This document shows positions 1-9,125 of a stretch of 64,000 nt of DNA, one piece after another. Under the pieces are notes generated by a model. That model was not told where the DNA came from, did no database searches, and saw only the letters and a list, made by a program, of their open reading frames with translations. The translations under genes were made by a program, and so were the position numbers. Every line of letters starts with the position of its first letter. Position 1 is the stretch's first letter. The stretch is from Pseudomonadota bacterium (GTDB lineage Bacteria; Pseudomonadota; Alphaproteobacteria; Rhizobiales; Xanthobacteraceae), in NCBI GenBank assembly GCA_018971625.1, contig JAGXAJ010000005.1, positions 30,077-94,076 on the forward strand, in the 5' to 3' direction.

Positions 1-2553
1 GAAGCGGTGGCCGGTCGCATCGAAAGCAGCGGACGGCAGGCCAGCGACGGCCTGATGGCGCGCGCCAAGGAATTGTCGGCGGGAATCAGGTCCCATGTCG
101 AGGATGCCGAGCGTTCGCTCACCAACCTCGTGGTCAACACCAGCGAGACCATTCAAACCGGCGCGCGAGCCGCACAGCAGTCGCTGCTGACCGTCTCCTC
201 CGATGTCGGAGCACAGTTGAAGCTGACCTCGTCGGAAGTCGAGCGCGCCCTTACGGCGGTCGGCACCGGCGCCGCCCATTCCATCCTCAACAGTGCGCGG
301 GAGGCCCAGAGCACGCTGGTGACTTCCTCCGCCGACGCCGCCAACCAGATCAAGTCACTGTCGGCCGACATCGAGCGAACGCTGTCTGCCGCCGGCACCT
401 CCACCGCCGGCGCCATCGTCACCGGCGCGCGCGATGCGCAGAGCACGTTGATCGCCGCATCGTCGGACGCCGCCAACCAGGTCAGGTCGATCTCCGCCGA
501 GATCGAACGGTCGCTCGCCGCGGTCACCACCAATACCAGCGACAATATCCAGGCCAGCGCGCTCAACGCGCAGAACGCACTGGTCGCCGCATCGAACGAG
601 GTCAGTTCCAGGATCAAGTCGACCTCGGCCGATGTCGAACGCTCGGTGCTTGCCGCCAGCGGCGCGTTCGGCTCCACCATGAGCGGCAAGACCGACGAGA
701 TCGTCAGCTATATCCAGCAACAGAGCGATCGGCTGGGACAGATGATCGACGGCAAGCGCGGCACGCTGGTCGAGGCCATCGGAACCAGGGCCAGCGAGCT
801 TACGCTCGACATCGATCGTGTCACCTCCGAAGCCCTGCAATCGATCGAAACCCGAAGCCAGACTTTCTCGCAGTCGCTGGCGGCCAAGGGATCCGACGTC
901 GCGCGGACCATCACGTCGGCGAGCGAACAGGCCACCGGTGCGGTCAGCAAGTCGCTAAAGGACGTTGAGCAGTCGACGCGGGCGGCGATCGACCAGTCGC
1001 GTCAGGTATCGATCGCGGCGGTCACCGAAATGCAGGAGACCAGCAAGATTCTGCGCACCGACACGGTCGCCCTGTTCGAGCGGCTGCGCGAAGGCAATAT
1101 CCTGCTGCAGGAAGTGCTGACCGGCGCCCACGACAATCTCAATTCGCTGGAGCGCGCGCTCGTCACCCGCGTGGCCGACTTCGTGTCCGCCATGAACGAC
1201 GTGACCTCGCGCAACGGCGCCGCGACGCAGGCGCTGGAAGACCAACTAAACGTATTCAACTCCAAGACCGCAAGCGCGCTGGCAAATCTCGGCTCGCTGT
1301 CCAGCCAGTTCGAGGCTCACGGCAAATCGTTGGTCGAGGCAGCAACCGTGGTCGAGCAGAGCAACCGCGGCACCACCGCCTCCGTCGCCGAGCGCAAGGC
1401 GACGCTGGAATCGCTCGTCACCACCATCGACCTGCGCACCACCGACCTCGATCAGCGGCTGTCGCGCTTCACCAGCCTGCTGGATGAATCGCTTGCGGCC
1501 GCCGAGGAGCGCGCCCGCGATATCGCCCGCGTGGTGGCGGAAACCGCAGGTGCAGGCTCGTCCGCGATCAGCCGCCAGTTCGAGGCGGTCCGCCAGGCCG
1601 CCGAACAGGAACGCCGGATCACCGCCGACACCATGAGCGAGCTCTATCACCAGGGCACCCGCGAAGCGGACGCGATGTTCAAGCAGTCCGCCGACAAGTT
1701 CGCGTCCATGGTCACGAGCATGAAGCAGATGGCTGCGGAAATGCAGCAGGAGCTGGAAGCCACGCGTAACGAATTGCGCCGTGGCGTACTGGAAATGCCG
1801 CAGGAGGCCGCCGAAAGCACCTCGCAGATGCGCAAGGTCATTGTCGACCAGATCGAGGCACTGGCCGAACTTAACCGGATCGTCGCACGTCACGGTCGCG
1901 GCCTTGACGTGGTCGGCACCAATAGCGGCCGTTCCAGCACCCAACGCGAGGAAGAGTCGATGCTGGCGGCCGTAGTGGGCGGTCGCAACGATGCGCCATC
2001 GCGTTCGGCGCCGTCGCGGATGCGCGACAGCGCCTCCAACCTGCCGCCGCCGGATCTCGGCATGCCAGGCTCGCGGCGCACCGACGCGCCGCCGGTCAGC
2101 CCCGCCAGTGCCGAATCCGGCAACGACGGATGGCTGTCAGGCCTGTTGAACCGCGCCGACAGCGGCAGCCAGGACACCCCGCGCGGCCGTGGGTCGCAGC
2201 CACCAGCCAGCAGCGGCAATCCGCTGGAAACGCTGTCGCTCGACATCGGACGGTTGATGGATCGTAATCTTGCGGTCGAAATGTGGGATCGCTATCAGCG
2301 CGGCGAGAGCAAGGCCTTCACCAAGCGGCTCTACACGCCCGCCGGTCAGAAGGCGTTCGACGAGGTCACCCGCAAATACCGCGCCGACCGCAACTTCAAG
2401 CAGACGGTAGATCGCTACATCACCGAGTTCGAGCGCCTGCTCGACGATGTCGCGCGCGACGACCGTGGCCCCGCGGCGCTGCGCAGCCACCTCACTTCCG
2501 AGACCGGACTGGTCTACACGCTTCTGGCGCATGCGGCGGGACGGCTTAGTTAG
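1..2553 (+). CDS. Giant coiled-coil repeat protein, C-terminal part (5' end outside window)
   Basis: The frame is open from the first base, so the gene starts upstream. The visible 850 residues are almost entirely helical, Ala/Ser/Glu-rich and free of Cys and membrane segments. A 44-residue repeat is present at least four times near the start (bases 160-687). A long heptad-like coil follows to about residue 630, then a Pro/Ser-rich linker (about 650-740), then a basic globular C-terminal domain of about 100 residues with several conserved-looking aromatic residues (WDRY, RKYRADR). Similar very large proteins in Bradyrhizobium carry names such as kinesin-like or apolipoprotein-like, without known function. 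A cell-envelope or cytoskeletal scaffolding role is possible but is only inference. A strong hairpin ends the transcript just downstream. Confidence 0.85.
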   Translation, partial: EAVAGRIESSGRQASDGLMARAKELSAGIRSHVEDAERSLTNLVVNTSETIQTGARAAQQSLLTVSSDVGAQLKLTSSEVERALTAVGTGAAHSILNSAREAQSTLVTSSADAANQIKSLSADIERTLSAAGTSTAGAIVTGARDAQSTLIAASSDAANQVRSISAEIERSLAAVTTNTSDNIQASALNAQNALVAASNEVSSRIKSTSADVERSVLAASGAFGSTMSGKTDEIVSYIQQQSDRLGQMIDGKRGTLVEAIGTRASELTLDIDRVTSEALQSIETRSQTFSQSLAAKGSDVARTITSASEQATGAVSKSLKDVEQSTRAAIDQSRQVSIAAVTEMQETSKILRTDTVALFERLREGNILLQEVLTGAHDNLNSLERALVTRVADFVSAMNDVTSRNGAATQALEDQLNVFNSKTASALANLGSLSSQFEAHGKSLVEAATVVEQSNRGTTASVAERKATLESLVTTIDLRTTDLDQRLSRFTSLLDESLAAAEERARDIARVVAETAGAGSSAISRQFEAVRQAAEQERRITADTMSELYHQGTREADAMFKQSADKFASMVTSMKQMAAEMQQELEATRNELRRGVLEMPQEAAESTSQMRKVIVDQIEALAELNRIVARHGRGLDVVGTNSGRSSTQREEESMLAAVVGGRNDAPSRSAPSRMRDSASNLPPPDLGMPGSRRTDAPPVSPASAESGNDGWLSGLLNRADSGSQDTPRGRGSQPPASSGNPLETLSLDIGRLMDRNLAVEMWDRYQRGESKAFTKRLYTPAGQKAFDEVTRKYRADRNFKQTVDRYITEFERLLDDVARDDRGPAALRSHLTSETGLVYTLLAHAAGRLS
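160..687 (+). repeat. Four tandem 132-bp (44-residue) coding repeats
   Basis: Four in-frame units of exactly 44 codons follow each other. Each has the pattern xARxAQxxLxxxSxDxxxQ(I/L)KxxSA(D/E)(I/V)ER(A/T/S)L. The 44-residue length equals four 11-residue turns, as in right-handed undecad coiled coils and apolipoprotein-type helices. A more diverged unit precedes base 160, so the array probably continues upstream of the window. Confidence 0.85.
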
Positions 2554-2561
2554 CGAGTAGC

Positions 2562-2593
2562 AAAAAAAACGGAGGCACCGCTGCCTCCGTTTC
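2562..2593. terminator. Bidirectional intrinsic terminator
   Basis: A perfect 9-bp stem (ACGGAGGCA / TGCCTCCGT, 2569-2577 and 2582-2590) with a CCGC loop is preceded by eight A and followed by TTTCT. It can stop the coiled-coil gene on the plus strand, and the A-run gives a U-tract for the mla operon coming from the other side. Confidence 0.85.
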
Positions 2594-2622
2594 TGCTTGG
2601 CGAATCCTGTTCGTCACTCACC

Positions 2623-2652
2623 ATTCAATATCTTATGATTCAATATCTTATG
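2623..2652. repeat. 15-bp perfect tandem duplication over the mlaD stop codon
   Basis: The unit ATTCAATATCTTATG occurs twice head to tail (2623-2637, 2638-2652). On the minus strand each unit carries a TAA in the same frame, so the duplication leaves mlaD with two successive stop codons and does not alter the protein. Confidence 0.9.
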
Positions 2653-3532
2653 GCCTTCTCCTCTCACTGACCGCCGCCGGCTTCCTTTCGCTGGCCGGTG
2701 TTGCCGCAGGCGCCGATACGGTGCTGTTGCCGGGACCGAACAACAGGCGCGTCGGGTTGCGGTCGAGATTGTTCACCGCGCGGCTGATATCGGCCAGCGT
2801 GTGGCGACCGTCGGACATCAGAGCGCCCGAACGTTTGTCGAAATCCTCGGCCAGTTCGCGGATCGATTTCACGGTGAGAAACAGTTCACCGCCGTCCTTG
2901 CCTCCGGCCAGCGCATCGAGCCCGAGCATCAGACTGTCGGCCTTGGTCATCACGCCATCGACCTTCAGCATCAAATTGTCGATCTTTTCGGAGTTGCGTG
3001 CCAGCGAGGCCGTGAAGGTCTCCAGATTGTGCAGCGAATTCTTGACCGCCAACTGATTGTCGGCGACCACACGGTTGATATTCTGCAGCGTGCCGCGGAT
3101 CGCCTCGGTGACGTCCTGCAGCGCGTTTGGATCGGCAGTCAGCACCGGCACGCCATCCTCGTCCAGCGGTACGCTTGGCGCGGTCTCCTCACCGCCCTTG
3201 AGCGAAATCGCGGCGACCCCGGTGAGACCCTGGAATTCGAGTCCCACCTGCGTATCCTTTCGGATCGGGGCGTTGTTTTCGATCATCGCCAATGCCACGA
3301 CCCGGCGCGGGTTATCGAGCTTCACCGACACCACTTCACCTATCCTGATACCATTGAAATTGACGCTGCCACCATTGCGCAGGCCCGATGCCGGGCCCTC
3401 GAAAATAATGCGCAGGGGCGTGCGGGCCTTGGTGGTGTGGAGGCTCTGAAACCACATCACAAAGCCAAACGCTGCGGCGATCACCGCCAACGTGAACGAC
3501 CCGATCAGGACGAAATTCGCCCGCGTTTCCAT
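2648..3532 (-). CDS. mlaD: MlaD-family substrate-binding protein (MCE domain) of a lipid transporter
   Basis: This 294-residue protein starts with METRANF, has a single N-terminal membrane anchor (about residues 8-28) and then an MCE domain (about 40-120) containing the conserved segment around GLRxGxxVxxxGxxxGxV. The rest is helical and forms the periplasmic arm. In the Mla system MlaD is a hexameric ring in the inner membrane that binds phospholipid and works with the MlaE permease and MlaF ATPase. The ATG at 3532 is preferred over an upstream in-frame alternative because GGAG lies a proper distance before it. It follows mlaE and mlaF on the same strand. No mlaB or mlaC gene is visible nearby; the STAS role is covered by the MlaE N-terminus. 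Confidence 0.9.
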   Translation of the reverse strand: METRANFVLIGSFTLAVIAAAFGFVMWFQSLHTTKARTPLRIIFEGPASGLRNGGSVNFNGIRIGEVVSVKLDNPRRVVALAMIENNAPIRKDTQVGLEFQGLTGVAAISLKGGEETAPSVPLDEDGVPVLTADPNALQDVTEAIRGTLQNINRVVADNQLAVKNSLHNLETFTASLARNSEKIDNLMLKVDGVMTKADSLMLGLDALAGGKDGGELFLTVKSIRELAEDFDKRSGALMSDGRHTLADISRAVNNLDRNPTRLLFGPGNSTVSAPAATPASERKPAAVSERRRP

Positions 3533-3566
3533 CAAATCAACTCCGGTGCCGCACCCCGACTCATGA

Positions 3567-4337
3567 TCAGCCCATGACAGCGCGGGCACGCTTGCCGTGG
3601 AAATAGGCCCTCAGCCAGGGATGTTGTGAAGCCTGCATGTCGGCCATCGATCCTGCAGCAATGATCTTACCGTTGCCTAAAACCGCGATGCGGTCGCAGG
3701 CTGTATAGAGGCTGTCCAGATCGTGGGTTACCATGAAAACCGTCAGCCCCAAAGTTCGCTGCAGGGTGCGCACCAACTCATCGAAATCGCCGGCACCGAT
3801 CGGATCAAGGCCTGAAGTCGGCTCATCCAGGAACACCAGTTCCGGATCGAGCGCGAGCGCGCGTGCGAGCGCCACGCGCTTGATCATGCCGCCGGACAGT
3901 TCGGAGGGGAAACGGTCGGCCACTTCGGGGCGCAAGCCGACCATGCCGAGCTTGGCCACCATGATCTCGTCGAGCAGGCGCTGCGAGACGTTGAGATATT
4001 CGCGCACCGGAAACTGGATGTTCTGCCGCACCGTCAGCGAGGAGAACAGCGCGCCTTGCTGAAACAAAATGCCCCAGCGCCGTTCGACGCCGCGCCGTTC
4101 CCGCGCGCTCGCGGAATCAAGATCGACCCCGAACACCTCGATGCGGCCGGCGACTTTCGGAACCAGGCCGATGATGGTGCGCGTCAGCACCGACTTGCCG
4201 GCGCCGGAGGGGCCGACGAAGCCGAGGATCTCGCCGCGCTTGACATCGAGATCGAGCCCGTCGAGCACGCGCGTCACGCCGAACTGCACGGTGATGTCGC
4301 GAACCCGGATGATGGCATCGCTGGTTTCGGTCGCCAT
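3567..4337 (-). CDS. mlaF: MlaF-type ABC transporter ATP-binding protein
   Basis: The 256-residue protein has the full ABC ATPase set: Walker A GPSGAGKS (42-49), signature LSGGM (147-151), Walker B ending LDEP (170-173) and the switch His in VTHD. The LSGGM variant instead of LSGGQ is typical of MlaF/Ttg2A. The reading frame stays open well upstream, but MATETSD at 4337 is the sensible start. It begins 2 bases after the TGA of mlaE, so the two are translationally linked. It energises phospholipid movement between inner and outer membranes. Confidence 0.93.
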   Translation of the reverse strand: MATETSDAIIRVRDITVQFGVTRVLDGLDLDVKRGEILGFVGPSGAGKSVLTRTIIGLVPKVAGRIEVFGVDLDSASARERRGVERRWGILFQQGALFSSLTVRQNIQFPVREYLNVSQRLLDEIMVAKLGMVGLRPEVADRFPSELSGGMIKRVALARALALDPELVFLDEPTSGLDPIGAGDFDELVRTLQRTLGLTVFMVTHDLDSLYTACDRIAVLGNGKIIAAGSMADMQASQHPWLRAYFHGKRARAVMG

Positions 4338-4339
4338 CG

Positions 4340-5473
4340 TCACATCCCGATCGACGCGAAGAAGATCGCAAACACGCCGTCCATTACGATGACGAAGAAA
4401 ATCCCCTTCACCACTGAAGACGTGGTGTGCTGGCCGAGCGATTCGGCGCTGCCCTCGACCGCCAGCCCCTCGACGCAGGCGACGATGCCAATTACGGCAG
4501 CCATCACCGGCGCCTTGACGATGCCGACCACGAAATGATCGATCGAGATCGCGTCGCGCAGCCGCAGCAGGAAGGCTTCGGGATCGACCCCGCCGTAGAG
4601 CCACGCCACCAGCCCGCCGCCATACAGCGCCGCCATCGCGCCCAGAAACGCCAGGATCGGCAGCGCGATGATCAGCGCCAGCATCCGCGGCAGGATCAGA
4701 ACCTCGATCGGATCGAAGCCCATTGTGCGCAGCGCGTCGATCTCCTCGCGCATTTTCATCGAGCCGAGTTCGGCGGTGTAGGCGCTGCCGGAGCGGCCAG
4801 CCACCATGATCGCGACCAGCAGCACGCCGATCTCGCGCAGCACCAGCACGCCCAGCATGTCGACCACGAAGATGTCGGCACCGAATTTGCGGAAATGAAA
4901 GATGCCCTGTTGCGAAATGATGCAGCCGATCAGGAAGGTGATGAGCCCGACGATCGGCACCGCGCGCCAGCACACCTGTTCGAGATGATGCACGGTCGAA
5001 GTGAGGCGGAAGGTTTTAGGACGAATTAACACCCGGCCGGTCGCCGCAAGCACGGCGCCGAGCATGTCGATCAACTGGATCAAAGTGGTGCCAAAGCCTG
5101 CAACGCTGCGGCCGATCTGGTCCAGCATGCCGATGATGCTCACCGTCGTCATGTCGGCGGCTGGCGCGGCTTTGACCCGGCGCACCTCGTCGACCAGGCT
5201 GGAATAGTTGGCAGAGAGCCCTGCGATCCTGGCCTCGACGTCGCCATGGGTCAGGCTGCGGCGGAGCCGCTCGATCAACCAGGCTCCGAACGTGTCGAGC
5301 TTGTCGACCTGCGACACGTCGATAAAGATGTTGGGCCGGCTGCCGCACAGCTTTTCGGCATCGGCCACCATCTGTTCCAGCACCGGCGCAAAGCGGGCGG
5401 TCCATGGTCCCGCAGCGCATAGTGCCACGTCATTGCCCTTGGCGATCGGCTCCAATGTCGGGTCGCCGGTCAT
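4340..5473 (-). CDS. mlaE: MlaE-type permease with N-terminal STAS domain
   Basis: The protein is 377 residues. About the first 110 form a STAS-like domain (segment around IFIDVSQVDKLDTFGAWLI), which corresponds to a fused MlaB. The remainder is a multi-spanning MlaE permease, recognisable from the EIGVLLVAIMVAGRSG and EIDALRTMGFDP motifs. It is the first gene of an mlaE-mlaF-mlaD operon read on the minus strand. The ATG at 5473 (MTGDPTLEP) is chosen because upstream residues look like translated leader. It diverges from the epimerase gene, with about 95 bp between them for both promoters. Confidence 0.92.
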   Translation of the reverse strand: MTGDPTLEPIAKGNDVALCAAGPWTARFAPVLEQMVADAEKLCGSRPNIFIDVSQVDKLDTFGAWLIERLRRSLTHGDVEARIAGLSANYSSLVDEVRRVKAAPAADMTTVSIIGMLDQIGRSVAGFGTTLIQLIDMLGAVLAATGRVLIRPKTFRLTSTVHHLEQVCWRAVPIVGLITFLIGCIISQQGIFHFRKFGADIFVVDMLGVLVLREIGVLLVAIMVAGRSGSAYTAELGSMKMREEIDALRTMGFDPIEVLILPRMLALIIALPILAFLGAMAALYGGGLVAWLYGGVDPEAFLLRLRDAISIDHFVVGIVKAPVMAAVIGIVACVEGLAVEGSAESLGQHTTSSVVKGIFFVIVMDGVFAIFFASIGM

Positions 5474-5568
5474 GATCCCCGCCCCACGGCCTTTTCCCCG
5501 CGCGTCATAGAAATGAAAGTTCCCACCCCGGCCGCCACCTTGCGGAAGCAAGCACTACCCAGCCATAC

Positions 5569-6612
5569 TTGGTCGCGGCGGGCAAGCATACGGTTCAGAA
5601 ATTGCCAGACATTAAAACCACTTCCAGCAATAATCTCAAGCTGAATGCTCGAATCGAGCGCTGGCCGATCGCCGGCTCCTTTGCCATCAGCCGTGGCGCC
5701 AAGACCGAAGCGGTGGTCGTGGTGGCGAAGGTCAGTTTCGGTGGCATGACGGGGCGCGGCGAATGCGTGCCCTATTCCCGCTACGGCGAGACGCCGGAAG
5801 CCACATTGGCCGCGCTCAAGGCGGCACGGGAGCCGCTGCGCGGAGGATTGGAGCGGCAGGCGCTGCAGGCATTGATGCCCACTGGCGCCGCCCGTAACGC
5901 GCTGGACTGCGCACTTCTGGACCTGGGGGCCAAGATCCGCGGCGAGCGGGTCTGGAACATGCTCGGGCGGCCCGCGCCGATGGCCTGCACCACCGCCTAT
6001 ACCATCTCGCTGGGAACGCCCGTGGTGATGGCGGCGGCGACCGCCCGGGCGGCCCACCGGCCGCTGCTCAAGATCAAGCTCGGCGGCGACGGCGATGGCG
6101 AGCGGATCGCGACGGTGCGCAAGGCCGCGCCCGAATCCGAACTGATTGTCGATGCCAACGAAGCCTGGACCGCCGAGAACCTCGAGCAAAACCTCGCCGC
6201 ATGCGCCGAGGCCGGCGTCACTTTGGTGGAGCAGCCGCTTCCCGCCGGCCGCGACGACGCGCTGGCGCGCATCAAGCGCCCTGTTGCGGTCTGCGCCGAT
6301 GAAAGCGTGCATGACCGCACCACACTCGAGGGCCTTCGCGAGCGCTACGACGCCATCAACATCAAACTCGACAAGACGGGCGGCCTGACCGAAGCGCTGG
6401 CGATGGCCGACTCCGCGCGCGCGCTCGGGTTTGAAATCATGGTCGGCTGCATGGTCGCGACCTCGCTCGCCATGGCGCCGGCAATGATGCTCACGCCGCA
6501 GGCGCGGTTTGTCGATCTCGATGGTCCCTTGCTGCTCAAGGGGGATCGCGAGGACGGATTGCGCTACGACGGCAGCCTGGTCTATCCGCCGGAAGCTGCA
6601 CTCTGGGGCTGA
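5569..6612 (+). CDS. Dipeptide epimerase (L-Ala-D/L-Glu epimerase type, enolase superfamily)
   Basis: This protein of about 347 residues has the muconate-lactonizing subgroup signature: catalytic lysine pair KIK (168-170), metal ligands Asp195 (VDANEAW), Glu221 (VEQPLP) and Asp244 (ADES), and the second catalytic Lys268 (KLDKTGG). Such enzymes epimerise L-Ala-D-Glu from recycled peptidoglycan. No ATG lies near the N-terminus; TTG at 5569 or TTG at 5602 are the candidates, and family length favours the shorter product. The 3' end overlaps the convergent MFS gene by 31 bp. Confidence 0.88.
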   Translation: MVAAGKHTVQKLPDIKTTSSNNLKLNARIERWPIAGSFAISRGAKTEAVVVVAKVSFGGMTGRGECVPYSRYGETPEATLAALKAAREPLRGGLERQALQALMPTGAARNALDCALLDLGAKIRGERVWNMLGRPAPMACTTAYTISLGTPVVMAAATARAAHRPLLKIKLGGDGDGERIATVRKAAPESELIVDANEAWTAENLEQNLAACAEAGVTLVEQPLPAGRDDALARIKRPVAVCADESVHDRTTLEGLRERYDAINIKLDKTGGLTEALAMADSARALGFEIMVGCMVATSLAMAPAMMLTPQARFVDLDGPLLLKGDREDGLRYDGSLVYPPEAALWG

Positions 6613-7796
6613 TCATGGGCGGTACGCTCGGCGAGGCGATGCCGCGCCAGCCACATCACGATCGCGCCCGAGAGCGCCATCGCGACCATCACGTAATAAA
6701 CGCCCTCCCCGTATCGACCATAGACCACACCCGATACGATCGAGGCGCTGCCGCTGACGATGCCGGCGCACGCCGCCAGATAGCCCTGCCCGCGCGCCAT
6801 CAAATGTGCGGGCACATGACGCAGCAGCAGGTTCATGGTGCCGACCTGCGTCAGCCCGTAGGTCAGCCCGTGCGCGAGTTGAACCAGCGACAGCACCACG
6901 ACCGGCGGATCCTGCGCATAGATCAGCCAGCGGACGACCGCGCTGAGCGCCCCGATCACCACCAACAGCGCCGGTGCCGCGGTAAATCGCGGCGACAGTG
7001 CGAACACCACGATCTCGGCGAGCACGCCGAGCGTCCAGAGCCCCGCGATGGTCAGGCCGCCAAGACCCGAGGCCTGCCAATGGATGGAGGCAAACGTGTA
7101 GTAGGCGGCGTGGCTGCCCTGGACCAGTGCCGAAGCCAGGACGATGGCGAGGAAACCCTTGTCGCGCAACAGGCCCCTGATGCCATGCACCGTCGCGGCG
7201 GCGGTCTTCGGCCACTCCAGCGGCTGCAAGCCCAGACTGGTTGCCGCGCTGAGCGCGGCCGCCGCCGCGATGACCCAGATCAAATGCCGGGCCGCGATGA
7301 TATCGACCAGAAGCCCGCAGACCAGCGCGCCCGCCACGAAGGCGGCCGAGCCCCACAGCCGCAGCGGTCCGTAATTGAGGCCATACCGCGCGACGCCGCG
7401 CAGCGCATAGGCGTCGGTCAGCGGCAGCACCGGCGTCCATACGCAACAGGTCGCCGCATAGACGAGGAACACGGCGGGCGCCCGATACTGGGTCCCGACA
7501 ATCGAGAAGCAAATGGCCGTGAGAAACGCGGTGGCAATCAGTGCGCCACGCAGCGAATAGCGCTTCTCGGCTGAACCGGTCACCACAGGCAGGGTCGTGA
7601 ACCGTGTTACCGCCGGAACCGCCGAAATGATGCCGATCCATAACGCGTCGATTCCTGCCGCCTTCAGCCACACCGTGAAGAACGGCAGATGGGTGCCCAT
7701 CGTGCCGAATGACGCGCCATAAAACAGCGCCAACCGCACCGCGAATCGCCTGGAAGGGACCTGAGATGCGATGGGGATTTGTGATTCGGCAGCCAT
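6582..7796 (-). CDS. MFS transporter (12-TM, HcaT/phenylpropionate-permease-like)
   Basis: The 404-residue protein has twelve hydrophobic segments. The N-terminal run FYGASFGTMGTHLPFFTVWL and the LNYGPLRLWGS motif fit the MFS_1-like family that includes HcaT and nucleoside-type permeases. The substrate cannot be read from the sequence. The convergent dipeptide epimerase makes peptides or aromatic acids conceivable, but this is weak context. ATG at 7796 is preferred over the TTG one codon upstream. Its last 31 bases overlap the 3' end of the epimerase gene on the other strand. Confidence 0.85.
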   Translation of the reverse strand: MAAESQIPIASQVPSRRFAVRLALFYGASFGTMGTHLPFFTVWLKAAGIDALWIGIISAVPAVTRFTTLPVVTGSAEKRYSLRGALIATAFLTAICFSIVGTQYRAPAVFLVYAATCCVWTPVLPLTDAYALRGVARYGLNYGPLRLWGSAAFVAGALVCGLLVDIIAARHLIWVIAAAAALSAATSLGLQPLEWPKTAAATVHGIRGLLRDKGFLAIVLASALVQGSHAAYYTFASIHWQASGLGGLTIAGLWTLGVLAEIVVFALSPRFTAAPALLVVIGALSAVVRWLIYAQDPPVVVLSLVQLAHGLTYGLTQVGTMNLLLRHVPAHLMARGQGYLAACAGIVSGSASIVSGVVYGRYGEGVYYVMVAMALSGAIVMWLARHRLAERTAHDQPQSAASGG

Positions 7797-7871
7797 CAAT
7801 TCAATTGCGATTCGCTTGATATCGTGATGATCGTTAGCGTAACGCGCAGTGATTTGCGCGATGAGTTTTGC

Positions 7872-9101
7872 ATGGCCGACGAAGCATTTGCCCTATCGCC
7901 GATCTCCGCCCGCGCGGTCCAGCCGAGCGAGGAAGACTACGACGCGATCAGCGAAGCCTTCATGGAGACGTCGCGGGGGCGCTGGTTTCTCGGCGAATAC
8001 GCCAAGCGTAACCGCAATGCCGACACCCGCATGGTGCTCGATGCAGTGGAGCGGATCGAGCAGTCGCTGGCCGCCCAGAAGCAGCCGGAGCCTGCCCCCG
8101 CCAATAACGAACTTGCGGAAGCGATCGATGCGATCAAGGCCGCGCTACAGGAAGCCCGAGCCACGGCAACCTCCGCGATCGACGAGCTTGCGCTTGAGGA
8201 GCATTTGGCGCCGGTGCGCAAGGGCGCGCGCGTGATCCACGAGATCTCCTGGCGCTGGCGCGAGATCGGCGCCGACAGCCGGATTTGCGACCTGATCGAT
8301 TCGCAAGTCGGCGCGATCGAAGCAAGTTGCGGGCAGCTTGCGACAGTCGACCCGCACAGCGCCCTGAGCGCGGCCTTCGACCTGATCGGCCGCCAGATTG
8401 CTGCCTTCGACGACAGCGACGATGCGCCGGAGCAGGCCGCGGCCGAGACGGCTGCCGTGCCCTCTTTCGCTCCATCCGTCGAAACGCCGGTCGCTTACGC
8501 CGAGCAGATTGAAGCGTCGAGCCATGAGGCCGAAATCGAAACGTCGGCAGAGGCCGAACCAGCCGTTACCGCGGCTGATGTTGCGACTGAAATGGATGTC
8601 GCAACCGTCGAGCTCAGTGCGGCAGTTTCCGATCTGACGCCGCAAGCAGCCGAAGCGGCGCACGCCGCGACGGAGATGCCTGCCGGGATCGCCGGGGCCG
8701 GCGCTGACATGAGTAACGAGGCGGCCGATGCGCACGACGATGCGGTGCTCGACCTGATTGCAGCCGAAATGTCTGCGCCCGACGTATCGGACGCCCATGC
8801 CGATTTTGACGATATGGAAAGGCTGCAGGTAGATACGGGTGCCGTTGAGCCGAGATCGGTCGCGCCTGCCGAACAGGTCGCGATTGCAGCGGCGATGGCG
8901 CCGACGATCGAACCATCCGCCGCAGCCGTGCTTCAACCCGCGGCCGAACGCCCCGCGGAGCCCTCATCGCCACCGGCGCCCGAACGATCGATCGGTTCGG
9001 CGGTGGTCGCCGGTGGATTGCTACGAAGGCAGGCCTCCAATGGCTCGTTGGCCGCGCTCCGGAGCCTGAGCCAGGCCGAGAAGATCGCACTGTTTTCCTG
9101 A
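7872..9101 (+). CDS. Hypothetical acidic Ala/Glu-rich protein, soluble
   Basis: I do not recognise a named family. The 409-residue product begins MADEAFALSP. Its N-terminal 170 residues are helical, with a conserved-looking YDAISEAFMETSRGRWFL segment and a coiled coil. The centre (about 180-370) is a low-complexity Ala/Glu/Asp/Pro stretch. A short C-terminal patch (LRRQASNGSLAALRSLSQAEKIALFS) looks like a binding motif. No signal peptide or membrane segment is visible. I remember similar conserved hypothetical proteins from Bradyrhizobium and Rhodopseudomonas. ATG at 7872 is chosen over start codons about 48 bases upstream because homolog-like sequence begins there. Confidence 0.7.
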   Translation: MADEAFALSPISARAVQPSEEDYDAISEAFMETSRGRWFLGEYAKRNRNADTRMVLDAVERIEQSLAAQKQPEPAPANNELAEAIDAIKAALQEARATATSAIDELALEEHLAPVRKGARVIHEISWRWREIGADSRICDLIDSQVGAIEASCGQLATVDPHSALSAAFDLIGRQIAAFDDSDDAPEQAAAETAAVPSFAPSVETPVAYAEQIEASSHEAEIETSAEAEPAVTAADVATEMDVATVELSAAVSDLTPQAAEAAHAATEMPAGIAGAGADMSNEAADAHDDAVLDLIAAEMSAPDVSDAHADFDDMERLQVDTGAVEPRSVAPAEQVAIAAAMAPTIEPSAAAVLQPAAERPAEPSSPPAPERSIGSAVVAGGLLRRQASNGSLAALRSLSQAEKIALFS

Positions 9102-9125
9102 TCGTTGTTTCGCGCCTCGCGCAAA

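Noticed and set aside
160..687. CRISPR or other DNA-level repeat array
   Set aside because: The 132-bp period is coding, in frame, with diverged DNA; it is a protein repeat.
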